From positions 620,001-684,000 of the forward strand of contig NZ_CP114903.1 in NCBI RefSeq assembly GCF_027497255.1: 64,000 bases of DNA, written 5' to 3'. The DNA comes from Micromonospora sp. WMMD882. GTDB taxonomy: Bacteria; Actinomycetota; Actinomycetes; Mycobacteriales; Micromonosporaceae. The notes beneath the pieces were generated by a model that worked only from the letters and a program-made list of their open reading frames with translations, made no database searches and was not told where the DNA came from. A program made the translations under genes and the position numbers. Below are positions 9,319 through 17,219 of the stretch, one piece after another (position 1 is the stretch's first letter; each line of letters starts with the position of its first letter).

Positions 9319-9408
9319 CGGGCGGGCGGGGCCGGGTAATGCTGACTCAATCGGATTCGATCGGATTGGATCTACCTCACCCGCGCCCCCAGATGCGAGG
9401 AGAAGCAG
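9319..9408 (+). promoter_or_regulatory. Leader of DJ-1 gene with 10-bp tandem repeat
   Basis: The gap between the regulator and the DJ-1 gene contains two adjacent copies of TCGGATTNGA (9351-9360 and 9361-9370), an unusually AT-rich pair in this DNA. GAGGAGAAG just before 9409 is the ribosome site. The repeats could be a binding site for the upstream regulator; that is inference. Confidence 0.35.
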
Positions 9409-9978
9409 GTGCCCAGAGCGCTGCTCCTGACCGGCGACGCCGCGGAGGAGCTCGACACCATGTATCCCTACTACCGCGTGCAGGAGGGCGGCTGGGACGT
9501 CGACGTCTCGTCACGGACGCTGCGTGACGTGCAACTGGTCATCCACGAGTTCGACCCCAACTCCGACGCCTACGTGGAGAAGGACGGCCGGAAGCTGCCG
9601 GTCGACGTGCCCTGGGCCGAGGTCGACGTCGAACGTTACGACGCCCTCATCATCCCCGGGGGCCGCGCCCCCGAGTGGATCCGGGTCGACGCCGACGTCA
9701 GGCGCATCACCGAGCACTTCTTCGCGCGCAACCTCCCCGTCGCGCTGGTCTGCCACGGCGCGCAGGTGCCAGCGGTGTACGGGCTGCTGAAGGGGCGCAG
9801 GACGGCGTGTTTCCCCCCGATCACCGGCGACATGGAGAACGCGGGCGCGACGGTCGTCGACGCTCCCGACGTCGTGGACGGCAACCTCGTCTCCTGCCGG
9901 GGTTGGCCCGACATGCCGCAGTTCGGCCGGGCGATGATGGAGGTCTTCTCGAAGTCCGTCGACCCCGCGTCGGCCTGA
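9409..9978 (+). CDS. DJ-1/PfpI family protein
   Basis: 189 residues with the class I glutamine amidotransferase-like fold of the DJ-1/PfpI group. The nucleophile-elbow cysteine is residue 115 in ALVCHGAQVP, and the preceding YDALIIPGGRAPEW block is typical. Members include proteases, chaperones, glyoxalases and isonitrile hydratases. The GTG start follows a good GAGGAGA ribosome site. It lies between the GntR regulator and an alpha/beta hydrolase, so it probably works in the same small-molecule catabolic module. A specific reaction cannot be assigned. Confidence 0.85.
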   Translation: MPRALLLTGDAAEELDTMYPYYRVQEGGWDVDVSSRTLRDVQLVIHEFDPNSDAYVEKDGRKLPVDVPWAEVDVERYDALIIPGGRAPEWIRVDADVRRITEHFFARNLPVALVCHGAQVPAVYGLLKGRRTACFPPITGDMENAGATVVDAPDVVDGNLVSCRGWPDMPQFGRAMMEVFSKSVDPASA

Positions 9979-9997
9979 GCGCGCCCGACGGACCCCG

Positions 9998-10819
9998 GTG
10001 ACGGCGCCTCGGACGGTCGCGGTCGACGGGTCCCCCGTCCACGTCCTGGACAGCGGCACCGGGCCCGCGGCGCTGCTGCTGCACGGCTCCGGACCCGGCA
10101 CGACCGGGTCCGGAGCCTGGGCGACGACGGCGCAGGCGCTGGGTCCGTCCTGGCGTCTGGTGGTTCCTGACCAGGCGGGGTTCGGCCGCACACCCGTCCC
10201 GGCGGGCGCCCGGGGCGGGCTCCGGCTGTGGACGGAGCAGGCCGCGGGCCTGATGGACGCGCTCGGTGTCGGGCACTACGCCGTGGTGGGTCACTCCATG
10301 GGCGGCGCCGTGGCGCTGGCGTTGGCGGCGGCCCGCCCCCGGCAGGTCACCCGGGTGGTGGCGGTCTCCACGATGGGCGCCCCCGGGGCGACGCTGTCCG
10401 CCGAGCTCGACGCGGTCTGGGCCGCCCCCGCCGGCCCGCTCGGGGCCCGGGACATGCTGAGCCGTCTCGTCCACGACCAGGCGCTCGTGACCGACTCGGC
10501 CGTCGAGGCCCGCGCGACCGCGATGCGGGCGGGGGCGGCCACGTTCGCGTCGTTGTTCCCGCCACCCCGGGCCCGATGGTTCGACGCGCTCACCCTCTCG
10601 GCGCGGACGCTGGCCGCGGTCCGCGCGCCGGTGCTGCTCGTGCACGGCGCCGAGGACCGGGTCACCCCGCTGGCGACGGCGGCCCAGCCCCTGCTCGGAC
10701 ACCTGGCCGACGTCCGCCTGCACGTGTTCGGCCGATGCGGGCACGTGCCGGCGATCGAGCATCCGTACGAGTTCCGGCAACTGCTGTCGTGCTTCCTCCG
10801 CCCGGATCACCGGCACTGA
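9998..10819 (+). CDS. Alpha/beta hydrolase, meta-cleavage-hydrolase-like
   Basis: 273 residues with a complete alpha/beta-hydrolase triad: Ser100 in GHSMGG, Asp220 in GAEDRVTP and His249 in CGHVPAIEHP. The oxyanion segment LLLHGSGPGTTG resembles the HGxGPG motif of BphD/TodF-type carbon-carbon hydrolases of aromatic meta-cleavage products. The gene starts 19 bases after the DJ-1 stop with a GTG and is likely co-transcribed. The ring-cleavage context is suggestive only, because no dioxygenase gene is present nearby. Confidence 0.85.
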   Translation: MTAPRTVAVDGSPVHVLDSGTGPAALLLHGSGPGTTGSGAWATTAQALGPSWRLVVPDQAGFGRTPVPAGARGGLRLWTEQAAGLMDALGVGHYAVVGHSMGGAVALALAAARPRQVTRVVAVSTMGAPGATLSAELDAVWAAPAGPLGARDMLSRLVHDQALVTDSAVEARATAMRAGAATFASLFPPPRARWFDALTLSARTLAAVRAPVLLVHGAEDRVTPLATAAQPLLGHLADVRLHVFGRCGHVPAIEHPYEFRQLLSCFLRPDHRH

Positions 10820-10844
10820 CCGCTGCGGCAGGTCCTCCGGAGCG

Positions 10845-11405
10845 TCAGGCGCGGTCGACGGCTCCGTCCTCGTTGCCGTCCAGACCTGGGAAATCCAGCG
10901 GCGTCGTCTTTTCGGAGGTGATCTCGTGTCGCTGCTCGGAGCCTCCCACGATGCGGCACCAACTGTCGACGACCAGGCGGACGGGGCCGTCCCGCGTTTC
11001 CAGGTGGTAGCTGAACCCGCCGTACATGCCGGGGACCGGAAACCACATCCGCATCCGGTCCAGGTCCAGCAGGACATCGAGCAGGTGGTGGTGTCCACGG
11101 CGCGTGGCGATGTCGACCGGTCGCTCTCCTGCGGCGTCGCGCAGCCGTCGCCACGCGCCGCGGGCGATCAGCCGGCCGGCGGTCTCGGTCGACGCTCCGC
11201 CGTGGGCCGCCTGATGCAGCGGCGCGTACCAGGATCGACCGTCCGGGCGTGTCGAGTTCACGAGCTCCGGGTCGCGGTCGACGGCCGCGAAGACCTCCGC
11301 CCAGTCGTACCGCCTGGCGCTGTCGGCGAGTCGGGCACGCGCATCCGCCGCCCACGGGCTCAGCGTCGCCCGCCGGGTCACTCCGTCCCAGATCTGTTCG
11401 ACCAT
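10845..11405 (-). CDS. Ankyrin-repeat-like protein
   Basis: 186 residues. The middle part resembles ankyrin repeats: PLHQAAHGGASTETAGRLIA, then ERPVDIATRRGHHHLLDVLL (roughly residues 60-115), which form helix-turn-helix protein-binding modules. The C-terminal third (YGGFSYHLETRDGPVRLVVD) looks like a separate beta-rich domain of unknown role. There is no signal peptide. It lies six bases downstream of the GIY-YIG gene on the same strand and is probably co-transcribed. Homologous short ankyrin proteins are common in actinomycetes and have no assigned function. Confidence 0.75.
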   Translation of the reverse strand: MVEQIWDGVTRRATLSPWAADARARLADSARRYDWAEVFAAVDRDPELVNSTRPDGRSWYAPLHQAAHGGASTETAGRLIARGAWRRLRDAAGERPVDIATRRGHHHLLDVLLDLDRMRMWFPVPGMYGGFSYHLETRDGPVRLVVDSWCRIVGGSEQRHEITSEKTTPLDFPGLDGNEDGAVDRA

Positions 11406-11411
11406 CGTCGG

Positions 11412-12011
11412 CTACGGCGTTCGCGGCGGCTCGGCCGGCGGACGGCTGCTGGCGTTGTACGAGCTCTTGGCGGCGATCACGGCCGCCTGGAGATGCTCGG
11501 GGTCGACGCCGTGCACGTTGAGCGGCGGGCGCGTCCGCCGGACGAGCACGCCCTCGAGGGTCGCCGGATCCGCGTCCTCGGCCCAGGTCAGGCGCAGGTG
11601 CGTGTGCATCCACGCGGTCAGCCGCGCCTCGTCCTCGGGGACCAGGACGACCCGGTCGGTCCAGGTCGTCCGGTAACCTTCGCTGACCAGTAGCCCGGCC
11701 AGGGTGCGGCGCAGGGTCGAGCTGCCCGAACGCCTCAGGTGGTTGCGCAGGATCCGACCCCGCAGGCTGGTCGCCCGTCCGAGGTACAGCAGCCGTAACG
11801 ACGGGACCTGCTCGTTCGGCGGCCCGGGAAGGTCGGGAAAGACCGAGGGGGCAGCCCACCAGGCGTAGACGCCGCTGCCCCGGCTCAGCCGTCTGCCGGC
11901 GACATCGAGCTCGACCGGGGCGCCGGAGAGCAGCCGCAGGGCCTCGTCGATCCGGGCTTCGTCGATCCGGGCTTCGTCGGGTCGCCGTTCGGGATTGGTC
12001 ATCCGGACCAT
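11412..12011 (-). CDS. GIY-YIG-domain protein
   Basis: 199 residues. The segment GSGVYAWW followed by LLYLGRATSLRGRILRNHL matches the GIY-YIG nuclease fold, with the second Tyr motif as YLG and the conserved Arg at SLRGRI. A later DEARLTAWMHTHL could hold the metal-binding glutamate. The ATG at 12011 is chosen because upstream in-frame sequence is low-complexity; ATG 12002 is possible. Residues 10-22 repeat DEARI twice because of a 15-base in-frame duplication. It lacks a recognisable DNA-recognition domain, so its role (repair, restriction-like or none) is unknown. Confidence 0.75.
   Translation of the reverse strand: MVRMTNPERRPDEARIDEARIDEALRLLSGAPVELDVAGRRLSRGSGVYAWWAAPSVFPDLPGPPNEQVPSLRLLYLGRATSLRGRILRNHLRRSGSSTLRRTLAGLLVSEGYRTTWTDRVVLVPEDEARLTAWMHTHLRLTWAEDADPATLEGVLVRRTRPPLNVHGVDPEHLQAAVIAAKSSYNASSRPPAEPPRTP
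11940..11985 (-). repeat. In-frame 15-base repeat in GIY-YIG gene
   Basis: The top-strand unit GATCCGGGCTTCGTC occurs twice in tandem, with a partial copy beside it, producing DEARIDEARIDEAL near the protein N-terminus. It is a simple slippage-type expansion. Confidence 0.8.
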
Positions 12012-12225
12012 GGTAGGTCCCGGGCGGATCGTGGCCGGGACCGGAGGGACCGGGCGTCGTGCCGTACGTGACAAGTTCGTCACGGATCGCCGCGTGGGTC
12101 TGCCTCGCCGGCAGTTGTCGCTTTCCCCGGCAGCCCTACGAGCCCTGTTCCGTCGACGGCCCCCGTGCTTCCATTGTGGATGCCCTGCGATCAGGGCAAT
12201 CAATCAACTGGGCTGGGAGGTCGTC
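12012..12225 (+). promoter_or_regulatory. Upstream region of the lanthipeptide precursor gene
   Basis: 214 bases between the divergent GIY-YIG gene and lanA. It holds an inverted repeat CGTGAC-AAGTTC-GTCACG (12067-12084), a candidate operator, and a perfect hairpin TGCCCTG-CGAT-CAGGGCA (12181-12198) just before the ribosome site GGGAGG (12215-12220). No clear -10/-35 pair was identified. A regulatory role is inferred. Confidence 0.45.
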
Positions 12226-12423
12226 ATGAGCATCGACGTGCTGGAGCGCGCGGAGGCGGAGCAGTTGGTGGCCCGCTGGCGGGAGAGCGCCGACGGGGAC
12301 AACCCGGCCGGCGCCCTCTACACCGGCGGCGCGTACGCCGAAGCCGACATCGTCGCCGCCGCCTGGGCCGAGACCGTCCGCTGCTCGAGCTGTACCGCGT
12401 CCCTGACCCGGCTCTGCTGCTGA
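12226..12423 (+). CDS. lanA: Class II lanthipeptide precursor (LanA)
   Basis: 65-residue peptide starting MSIDVLERAE; the start is fixed by GGGAGG five bases upstream. The first ~47 residues act as leader: a W-R-E-S...D-N-P-A-G segment (about 19-29) matches the (N/H)PAG signature of mersacidin/actagardine leaders. The C-terminus is rich in modifiable residues: CSSCTASLTRLCC (53-65) has four Cys, three Ser and two Thr. If processing follows the actagardine pattern after an Ala-rich stretch, the core would be WAETVRCSSCTASLTRLCC (19 residues); cleavage after GG35 is another option. The stop is one base before the LanM start. The usual lipid-II-binding CTxTxEC motif is absent. Recognition rests on the adjacent LanM and peptide composition. 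Confidence 0.88.
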   Translation: MSIDVLERAEAEQLVARWRESADGDNPAGALYTGGAYAEADIVAAAWAETVRCSSCTASLTRLCC

Positions 12424-12424
12424 C

Positions 12425-15286
12425 GTGCCCGGCAACCCGGACGACGCGTTCGCGCCGGCGCTGGGCTGCCTGGTCGAGCCGCACCTGGCCGATCTGACAG
12501 CCCAGCTCCGGACCGTCGGGGCCCTGGGTCGCGCGGAACGGGTCGCCCTGGTCGCCTCCCTACGTGAGCAGCTCTACCAGAGCGTGCACCGCCGGGTCGC
12601 CCGCGTGCTGGTGCTCGAACTCCACGCCGCCCGGGTCACCGGCGCCCTGCACGCGCCCGATCCGGCCGGGCGCTGGGACGAGTTCCTCGCCCGCGCCGCC
12701 GGGCCCGACTACTGGCGTCAGCTCGGCAGCCACTACCCGACCCTGCTGCCCCGGCTGCGGACGCTGATCGGTAACCGCTGCGCCGCGGCCCGTGCGCTGG
12801 CCGGCCGGTTCGCCGTCGACCGTCCCGCCCTCGCCGCCCTGGTCCCCGACGGCCCCGGCGACCTGACCCGGGTGGATCTCGGCGCCGGCGACAGCCACCG
12901 GAACGGGCAGACCGTGGCGATCCTGCGCTGCCACGGTGGTCCGGTCGTCTACAAGCCACGTTCGGTCGTCGTCGACACCGCCCTGGCCGACCTGCTGTCC
13001 TGGTTGCTGCCCGACGAGCCGGCGACGACCCGGGTCCGGGTGCCGGCCGCGCTGCCCCGGGACGGCTACGGCTGGACCGGGTACGAGGTCCACCGCTACT
13101 GCGCCGACGACGCCGAACTCGCCGCGTTCTACCGGGGCCTGGGCCACTGGGCGGCGCTGATGCGGCTGCTCGGTGGCACCGACCTGCACGCCGAGAACGT
13201 CATCGCGGTCGGGCCGGTGCCGGTGGTCGTGGACTGCGAGACCCTGTTCACCCCGTTGCCGCCGCAACCGCCTTCCGGTTACGGCCGGGCCGTCGACCGG
13301 GCGACCGCGCTGATCGAGGGGACCGCGCTGCGGACCGGGCTGCTGCCGGGCCGGGGCGTGGCGCTCGGCTGGCGCGGGGTCGACATGTCCGCCGGGGGCT
13401 CGCTGCCCGGGCAACAGCCCATGGTCGAGCAACCGGTGATCGTGGACGCGGGCACCGACCGGGCCCGGCTCGGGACCGCGTCGTTCGAGGTGACCCCGGC
13501 GGCCAACCATCCCAGCCCGGCCCCGGCCCTCGCCGCCCACTGGCGGCACGTGCTGGCCGGCTTCGACGAGCTGACCGAGCGGTTGGCCGCCCAGGACCGG
13601 GCGGGCCGGTTGGCCCCGCGCCTGGCCGCCTTCGCGGACTGCCCGGTACGGGTGGTGCCCCGCGGCACCGAGGTGTACGCCGAGCTGGGACGGATGCTCT
13701 GGCACCCGGTCTCCCTGCACGACGAGCCAGCCGCCGTGGCCCGGGCGACCCGGTTGCTCACCGCCATGGCCCGGTACGCGCCGCTCGCCCCGGCCGACCC
13801 GGAGGTGGTCGGCGCGGAGGTCGCCGAACTGCTCGACGGGGACGTGCCCTTCTTCGACACGGTGCCCCGGGACGGACGCCTGACCGGTCCGCGCGGCACC
13901 ACCTGGCTGCCCGCCGAGGACCTGGTCGACGGCGCGCTGCGCCGCTGGCGGCAGGCGGACCTCGACCGGGAACGCGAGGTCATCCGGGCCACCCTGGTCA
14001 GCGCGTACCTCAACGAGGGGTACCTGCCCCGGTCCACGCCGATGCCCCGGGCCAGGCCGGTCCTCGACGACCTGGACCGGCGTCGCCGCCGCCTGGCCGC
14101 GGCGACGGTACGTCGGGTCGCCGCCACGGCGGTCCACGCCGACGACGGCACCGTCACCTGGATAGCTCCCGTGCTCAACGCCACCGGTTGGGCCGTCCAA
14201 CCGCTCAACCCGGACGTCTACAACGGCGCGGCCGGGGTGGCGGTGCTGCTGGCCGGCTACCAGCGTGAGGTGGACCGGGGCCGGGCCGATCCGGTGGACG
14301 GGGTCGACGCCCTGCGTGACGCCGTGCTCCGCACCCTGCGGCTGGCGCCGGAGCAGCGGTCCGCGCAACGCCGCGCGGGCGCCCCGCTGCGTCCGCCGCC
14401 GTCCGGCGGCTACGTCGGCGCGGGTTCCCAGATCTGGGCCTGGCTGCTGTTGGACCGGTGGGGGGTGGCCGGCCCGGACGGCCTGGGCCGCGCGGTCGCC
14501 GCCGCCGCCGAGATCGACCCCGACGACGGTGACGTCGATCTGCTGACCGGGGCCGCCGGAGCGGTCGTGCCGCTGCTGTGTCTGGCCGAGCGGACCGGTG
14601 ACCCGAGGTGGCGGTCGTTGGCGACCACGATCGGTGACCGGCTGGTCGCCGCCGCGACGGTCACCGACGGGTTGGCCCGATGGCCCAGCGCCCGCTGGCC
14701 GGAGGGGCTCGGCGGGTACGCCCACGGGGCCACCGGGGTCGGCTGGGCGCTGTGTCGGCTCGCGACGGCCACCGGCCTGCCCCGCTTCGCGGCCGTCGCG
14801 GACGCCGCCCGCGGGTACGAGGAATCGCTGTTCGACCCGGTCGAGGGCGGTTGGCGGGACCTGCGGAACACCGGGATCACCGCGGCGGCCTGGTGCCATG
14901 GCGCGGTCGGGATCGGCCTGGCCGCCCTGGACAGCGCCCCGGCCCCGGACCGGATCGACCGGGGCCTGCTGCGCCGGGCGGCCGACGCCACCTGGGCGAC
15001 CGGGCTCGGCTGGGGGCACAGCCTCTGCCACGGCGATCTCGGCGCGTGGGAGCTGCTCGACGCCGCCGTGGCGCACGGCGTCGGCCCGGCCGGCCTGGAC
15101 CGGCGGACGCTGGCCGCCTGCGTGATCGGCGGGTTGGAGGAGCACGGGCCGGTCACCGGGCTGGCCCGGGAGGCGTTCTCGCCGGGGCTGATCAGCGGCG
15201 AGGGCGGGATCGCCTACCAGTTGCTGCGTATGCACCCCGACTGCGACCTGCCGTCGGTGCTGCTCCCCGGGGGTGGTACGCGCTGA
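12425..15286 (+). CDS. lanM: Class II lanthipeptide synthetase LanM
   Basis: 953 residues, normal for a bifunctional LanM. The N-terminal half is the kinase-like dehydratase: GGPVVYKPRS, a GTDLHAENVI loop and VVVDCETLF. It phosphorylates and eliminates Ser/Thr of the precursor to dehydroamino acids. The C-terminal half is the LanC-like cyclase with zinc ligands Cys824 (AAWCHGAVG) and Cys868-His869 (SLCHGDLG), which adds Cys thiols to make (methyl)lanthionine. The GTG start lies one base after the precursor stop, so translation is coupled. Its substrate is the peptide encoded immediately upstream. All key motifs are intact. Confidence 0.96.
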   Translation: MPGNPDDAFAPALGCLVEPHLADLTAQLRTVGALGRAERVALVASLREQLYQSVHRRVARVLVLELHAARVTGALHAPDPAGRWDEFLARAAGPDYWRQLGSHYPTLLPRLRTLIGNRCAAARALAGRFAVDRPALAALVPDGPGDLTRVDLGAGDSHRNGQTVAILRCHGGPVVYKPRSVVVDTALADLLSWLLPDEPATTRVRVPAALPRDGYGWTGYEVHRYCADDAELAAFYRGLGHWAALMRLLGGTDLHAENVIAVGPVPVVVDCETLFTPLPPQPPSGYGRAVDRATALIEGTALRTGLLPGRGVALGWRGVDMSAGGSLPGQQPMVEQPVIVDAGTDRARLGTASFEVTPAANHPSPAPALAAHWRHVLAGFDELTERLAAQDRAGRLAPRLAAFADCPVRVVPRGTEVYAELGRMLWHPVSLHDEPAAVARATRLLTAMARYAPLAPADPEVVGAEVAELLDGDVPFFDTVPRDGRLTGPRGTTWLPAEDLVDGALRRWRQADLDREREVIRATLVSAYLNEGYLPRSTPMPRARPVLDDLDRRRRRLAAATVRRVAATAVHADDGTVTWIAPVLNATGWAVQPLNPDVYNGAAGVAVLLAGYQREVDRGRADPVDGVDALRDAVLRTLRLAPEQRSAQRRAGAPLRPPPSGGYVGAGSQIWAWLLLDRWGVAGPDGLGRAVAAAAEIDPDDGDVDLLTGAAGAVVPLLCLAERTGDPRWRSLATTIGDRLVAAATVTDGLARWPSARWPEGLGGYAHGATGVGWALCRLATATGLPRFAAVADAARGYEESLFDPVEGGWRDLRNTGITAAAWCHGAVGIGLAALDSAPAPDRIDRGLLRRAADATWATGLGWGHSLCHGDLGAWELLDAAVAHGVGPAGLDRRTLAACVIGGLEEHGPVTGLAREAFSPGLISGEGGIAYQLLRMHPDCDLPSVLLPGGGTR

Positions 15287-17160
15287 ACGACGACCGGGAC
15301 GATCCACAGCTCGACGCCCCGTACTGGCGGCTGGACGACCCGGGGGACGACCGGGCCGGGCTCCTGCGCCGGACCCGTACCGCCGTCCGGCCGGTGTGGG
15401 ACGTCGTCCGGGCGGCGGCGCCCCGCGCGGCGGCGGTCGTGCTGGTCGCGCACGTCCTCTCCGGTGTCGTGTCGGCCCTCGGGCTGCTGGCCACGACCGA
15501 CGTGCTGGCCGGTCTGCTCGCCCCGGGCAGCGCCCGGCACCGGCTGGCCGCCGCTCTGCCCGCGCTCACCCTGGTCGTCGTCGCCCTGGTCGTCCGGGGC
15601 GCGTTGGACACGGTGGCCGAGTCGGCCCAGGCCCGGCTGGTGCCGACGGTGCGGCTGGTGGCCGAGGAACGTCTGGTCGACGCCGCCCTGCGGGCCGACC
15701 TGGCGGCCTTCGACGACCCGTCCTTCTACCACCGTCTGCACCGGGCCGGGGAACGCGGCCTGATGCGACTGGAGGAGTCGACGCAACACCTGCTGGCCCT
15801 GGTCGGCGCGGCCACCGCCATGGTCGCGGTCGCCGGTACCCTCGGCGTGCTGCATCCGGCGCTGCTGCCGGTGCTGTTACTGGCGGCGCTGCCGCAGGGC
15901 TGGGCGGTCCTGCGGTCCGCCCGACTGGAGTACGCGAGCCAGAGCCGCACGGTGACGCTGCAACGACGGATCGACATGGTCGGCGAACTGGCCGTCCGCC
16001 GGGAGTCCGCCGCCGAGATCCGGTCCCACCAGGCCGAGCCGCTGGTGCGGGCCGAGTACCGGCAGGCGGCCGGCAGGTTGCACGGGCACTGGGTGCGGCT
16101 CGGCGTCGCCCAGGCCCGGACCCGGGCGGTGGGGCGGGCCCTGGCCGGTGTCGGCCTGGCCGCGACGTACGCCGGGCTGGGCCTGCTGGTGCGCTCCGGC
16201 TGGGTGCCGCTGGCTGTCGCCGGGGCCGCCGCGATCGCCGTGCAGGTGGGGGCCAGCGCTCTGGCCCGCCTGATCGTGGCGGCCAACCACCTGGCCGAAC
16301 AGGGCCTCTACATCGCCGACTACCAGGAGTTCCTGGCCGACGCGGCGAGCCGGGCCCGGCCGTCGACCGGCCGACCCGCGCCCGCCGTGCCGGCCCGCAT
16401 CGACCTGCTCGGGGTCGGGTTCCGCTACCCGGGCAGCGAGGGGACGCCACCGGCCCTGCGTGGGATCGATCTGACCATCCGGGCCGGCGAGACCATCGCC
16501 CTGGTGGGGGAGAACGGCTCCGGCAAGACCACCCTGGCCAAGCTCCTCGGCGGACTGTACCGGCCCACCAGCGGCCGGATCACCTGGGACGGCACGGACC
16601 TCGCCGACCTCGACCCGACGAGTGTGGCCGACCGGGTGACGACCGTGTTGCAGGAACCGGTGCGCTGGCCGCTCAGCGCCCGGATGAACGTCCGGGTCGG
16701 CCGGCACGACCGGGTCGACCCGCACGACCACGCGTTGCTCGCCGCCGCCCGTCAGGCGCGGGCCGACGAGGTCGTCGACAGCCTGCCCCACGGGTGGCAC
16801 ACCGTGCTGTCCGCGTACTTCCTGGGTGGGCGGGACCTGTCCGGTGGGCAGTGGCAGCGCGTCGCCGTGGCCCGTGGCCTGTACCGGGACGCGCCGGTGC
16901 TCATCTGGGACGAGCCCACCGCGCCGCTGGACGCGCGGGCCGAGCACGCCGTGTACGAGTCGCTGCGCGAGCTCGCCGGGGGCCGTACCGTCGTGCTGAT
17001 CACCCACCGGTTGGCCAGCGTCCGCCACGCGGACCGGATCTACCTGCTGCACGAGGGCCGCATCGTGGAACAGGGCACCCACCAGGAACTGCTCACCGCC
17101 GGCGGTCGTTACGCCGAGCTGCACGCCCTGCAGGACCGGCTCCGCGAGGTGGGCGCCTGA
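15283..17160 (+). CDS. ABC exporter of the lanthipeptide operon
   Basis: About 625 residues: an N-terminal six-helix membrane domain (first helix AAAVVLVAHVLSGVVSALG) fused to a nucleotide-binding domain with GENGSGKTT Walker A, LQEP Q-loop, LSGGQWQRVAVAR signature, and a WDEPTAPLD Walker B where Leu is usual before DEPT. It should export the modified peptide or give immunity. It has no N-terminal C39 peptidase domain, so it cannot remove the leader as LanT proteins do. The start is uncertain: no ATG or GTG lies in frame near the LanM stop; CTG at 15283 overlaps that stop (CTGA) and is preceded by GGGGGTGG. A GTG near 15394 is the alternative. Confidence 0.9.
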   Translation: MNDDRDDPQLDAPYWRLDDPGDDRAGLLRRTRTAVRPVWDVVRAAAPRAAAVVLVAHVLSGVVSALGLLATTDVLAGLLAPGSARHRLAAALPALTLVVVALVVRGALDTVAESAQARLVPTVRLVAEERLVDAALRADLAAFDDPSFYHRLHRAGERGLMRLEESTQHLLALVGAATAMVAVAGTLGVLHPALLPVLLLAALPQGWAVLRSARLEYASQSRTVTLQRRIDMVGELAVRRESAAEIRSHQAEPLVRAEYRQAAGRLHGHWVRLGVAQARTRAVGRALAGVGLAATYAGLGLLVRSGWVPLAVAGAAAIAVQVGASALARLIVAANHLAEQGLYIADYQEFLADAASRARPSTGRPAPAVPARIDLLGVGFRYPGSEGTPPALRGIDLTIRAGETIALVGENGSGKTTLAKLLGGLYRPTSGRITWDGTDLADLDPTSVADRVTTVLQEPVRWPLSARMNVRVGRHDRVDPHDHALLAAARQARADEVVDSLPHGWHTVLSAYFLGGRDLSGGQWQRVAVARGLYRDAPVLIWDEPTAPLDARAEHAVYESLRELAGGRTVVLITHRLASVRHADRIYLLHEGRIVEQGTHQELLTAGGRYAELHALQDRLREVGA

Positions 17161-17192
17161 CCGGCGGCCCGGACGGGTCGTCCCGGTGGCCG

Positions 17193-17210
17193 CCGGTGGA
17201 CGACCACCGG
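17193..17210. terminator. Terminator hairpin between converging genes
   Basis: CCGGTGG - ACGA - CCACCGG is a perfect seven-base stem with a four-base loop, 33 bases after the exporter stop and 10 bases from the stop of the converging secreted-protein gene. It probably serves both strands. Confidence 0.6.
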
Positions 17211-17219
17211 GAGCGCCGG

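Noticed and set aside
14680..15282. N-terminal extension of the exporter frame
   Set aside because: Overlaps the LanM cyclase domain in another frame and adds Arg/Gly-rich sequence before the first membrane helix.
12560..15307. 915-codon minus-strand frame opposite LanM
   Set aside because: Low-complexity Gly/Arg/Pro/Val composition; LanM on the other strand has all catalytic motifs.
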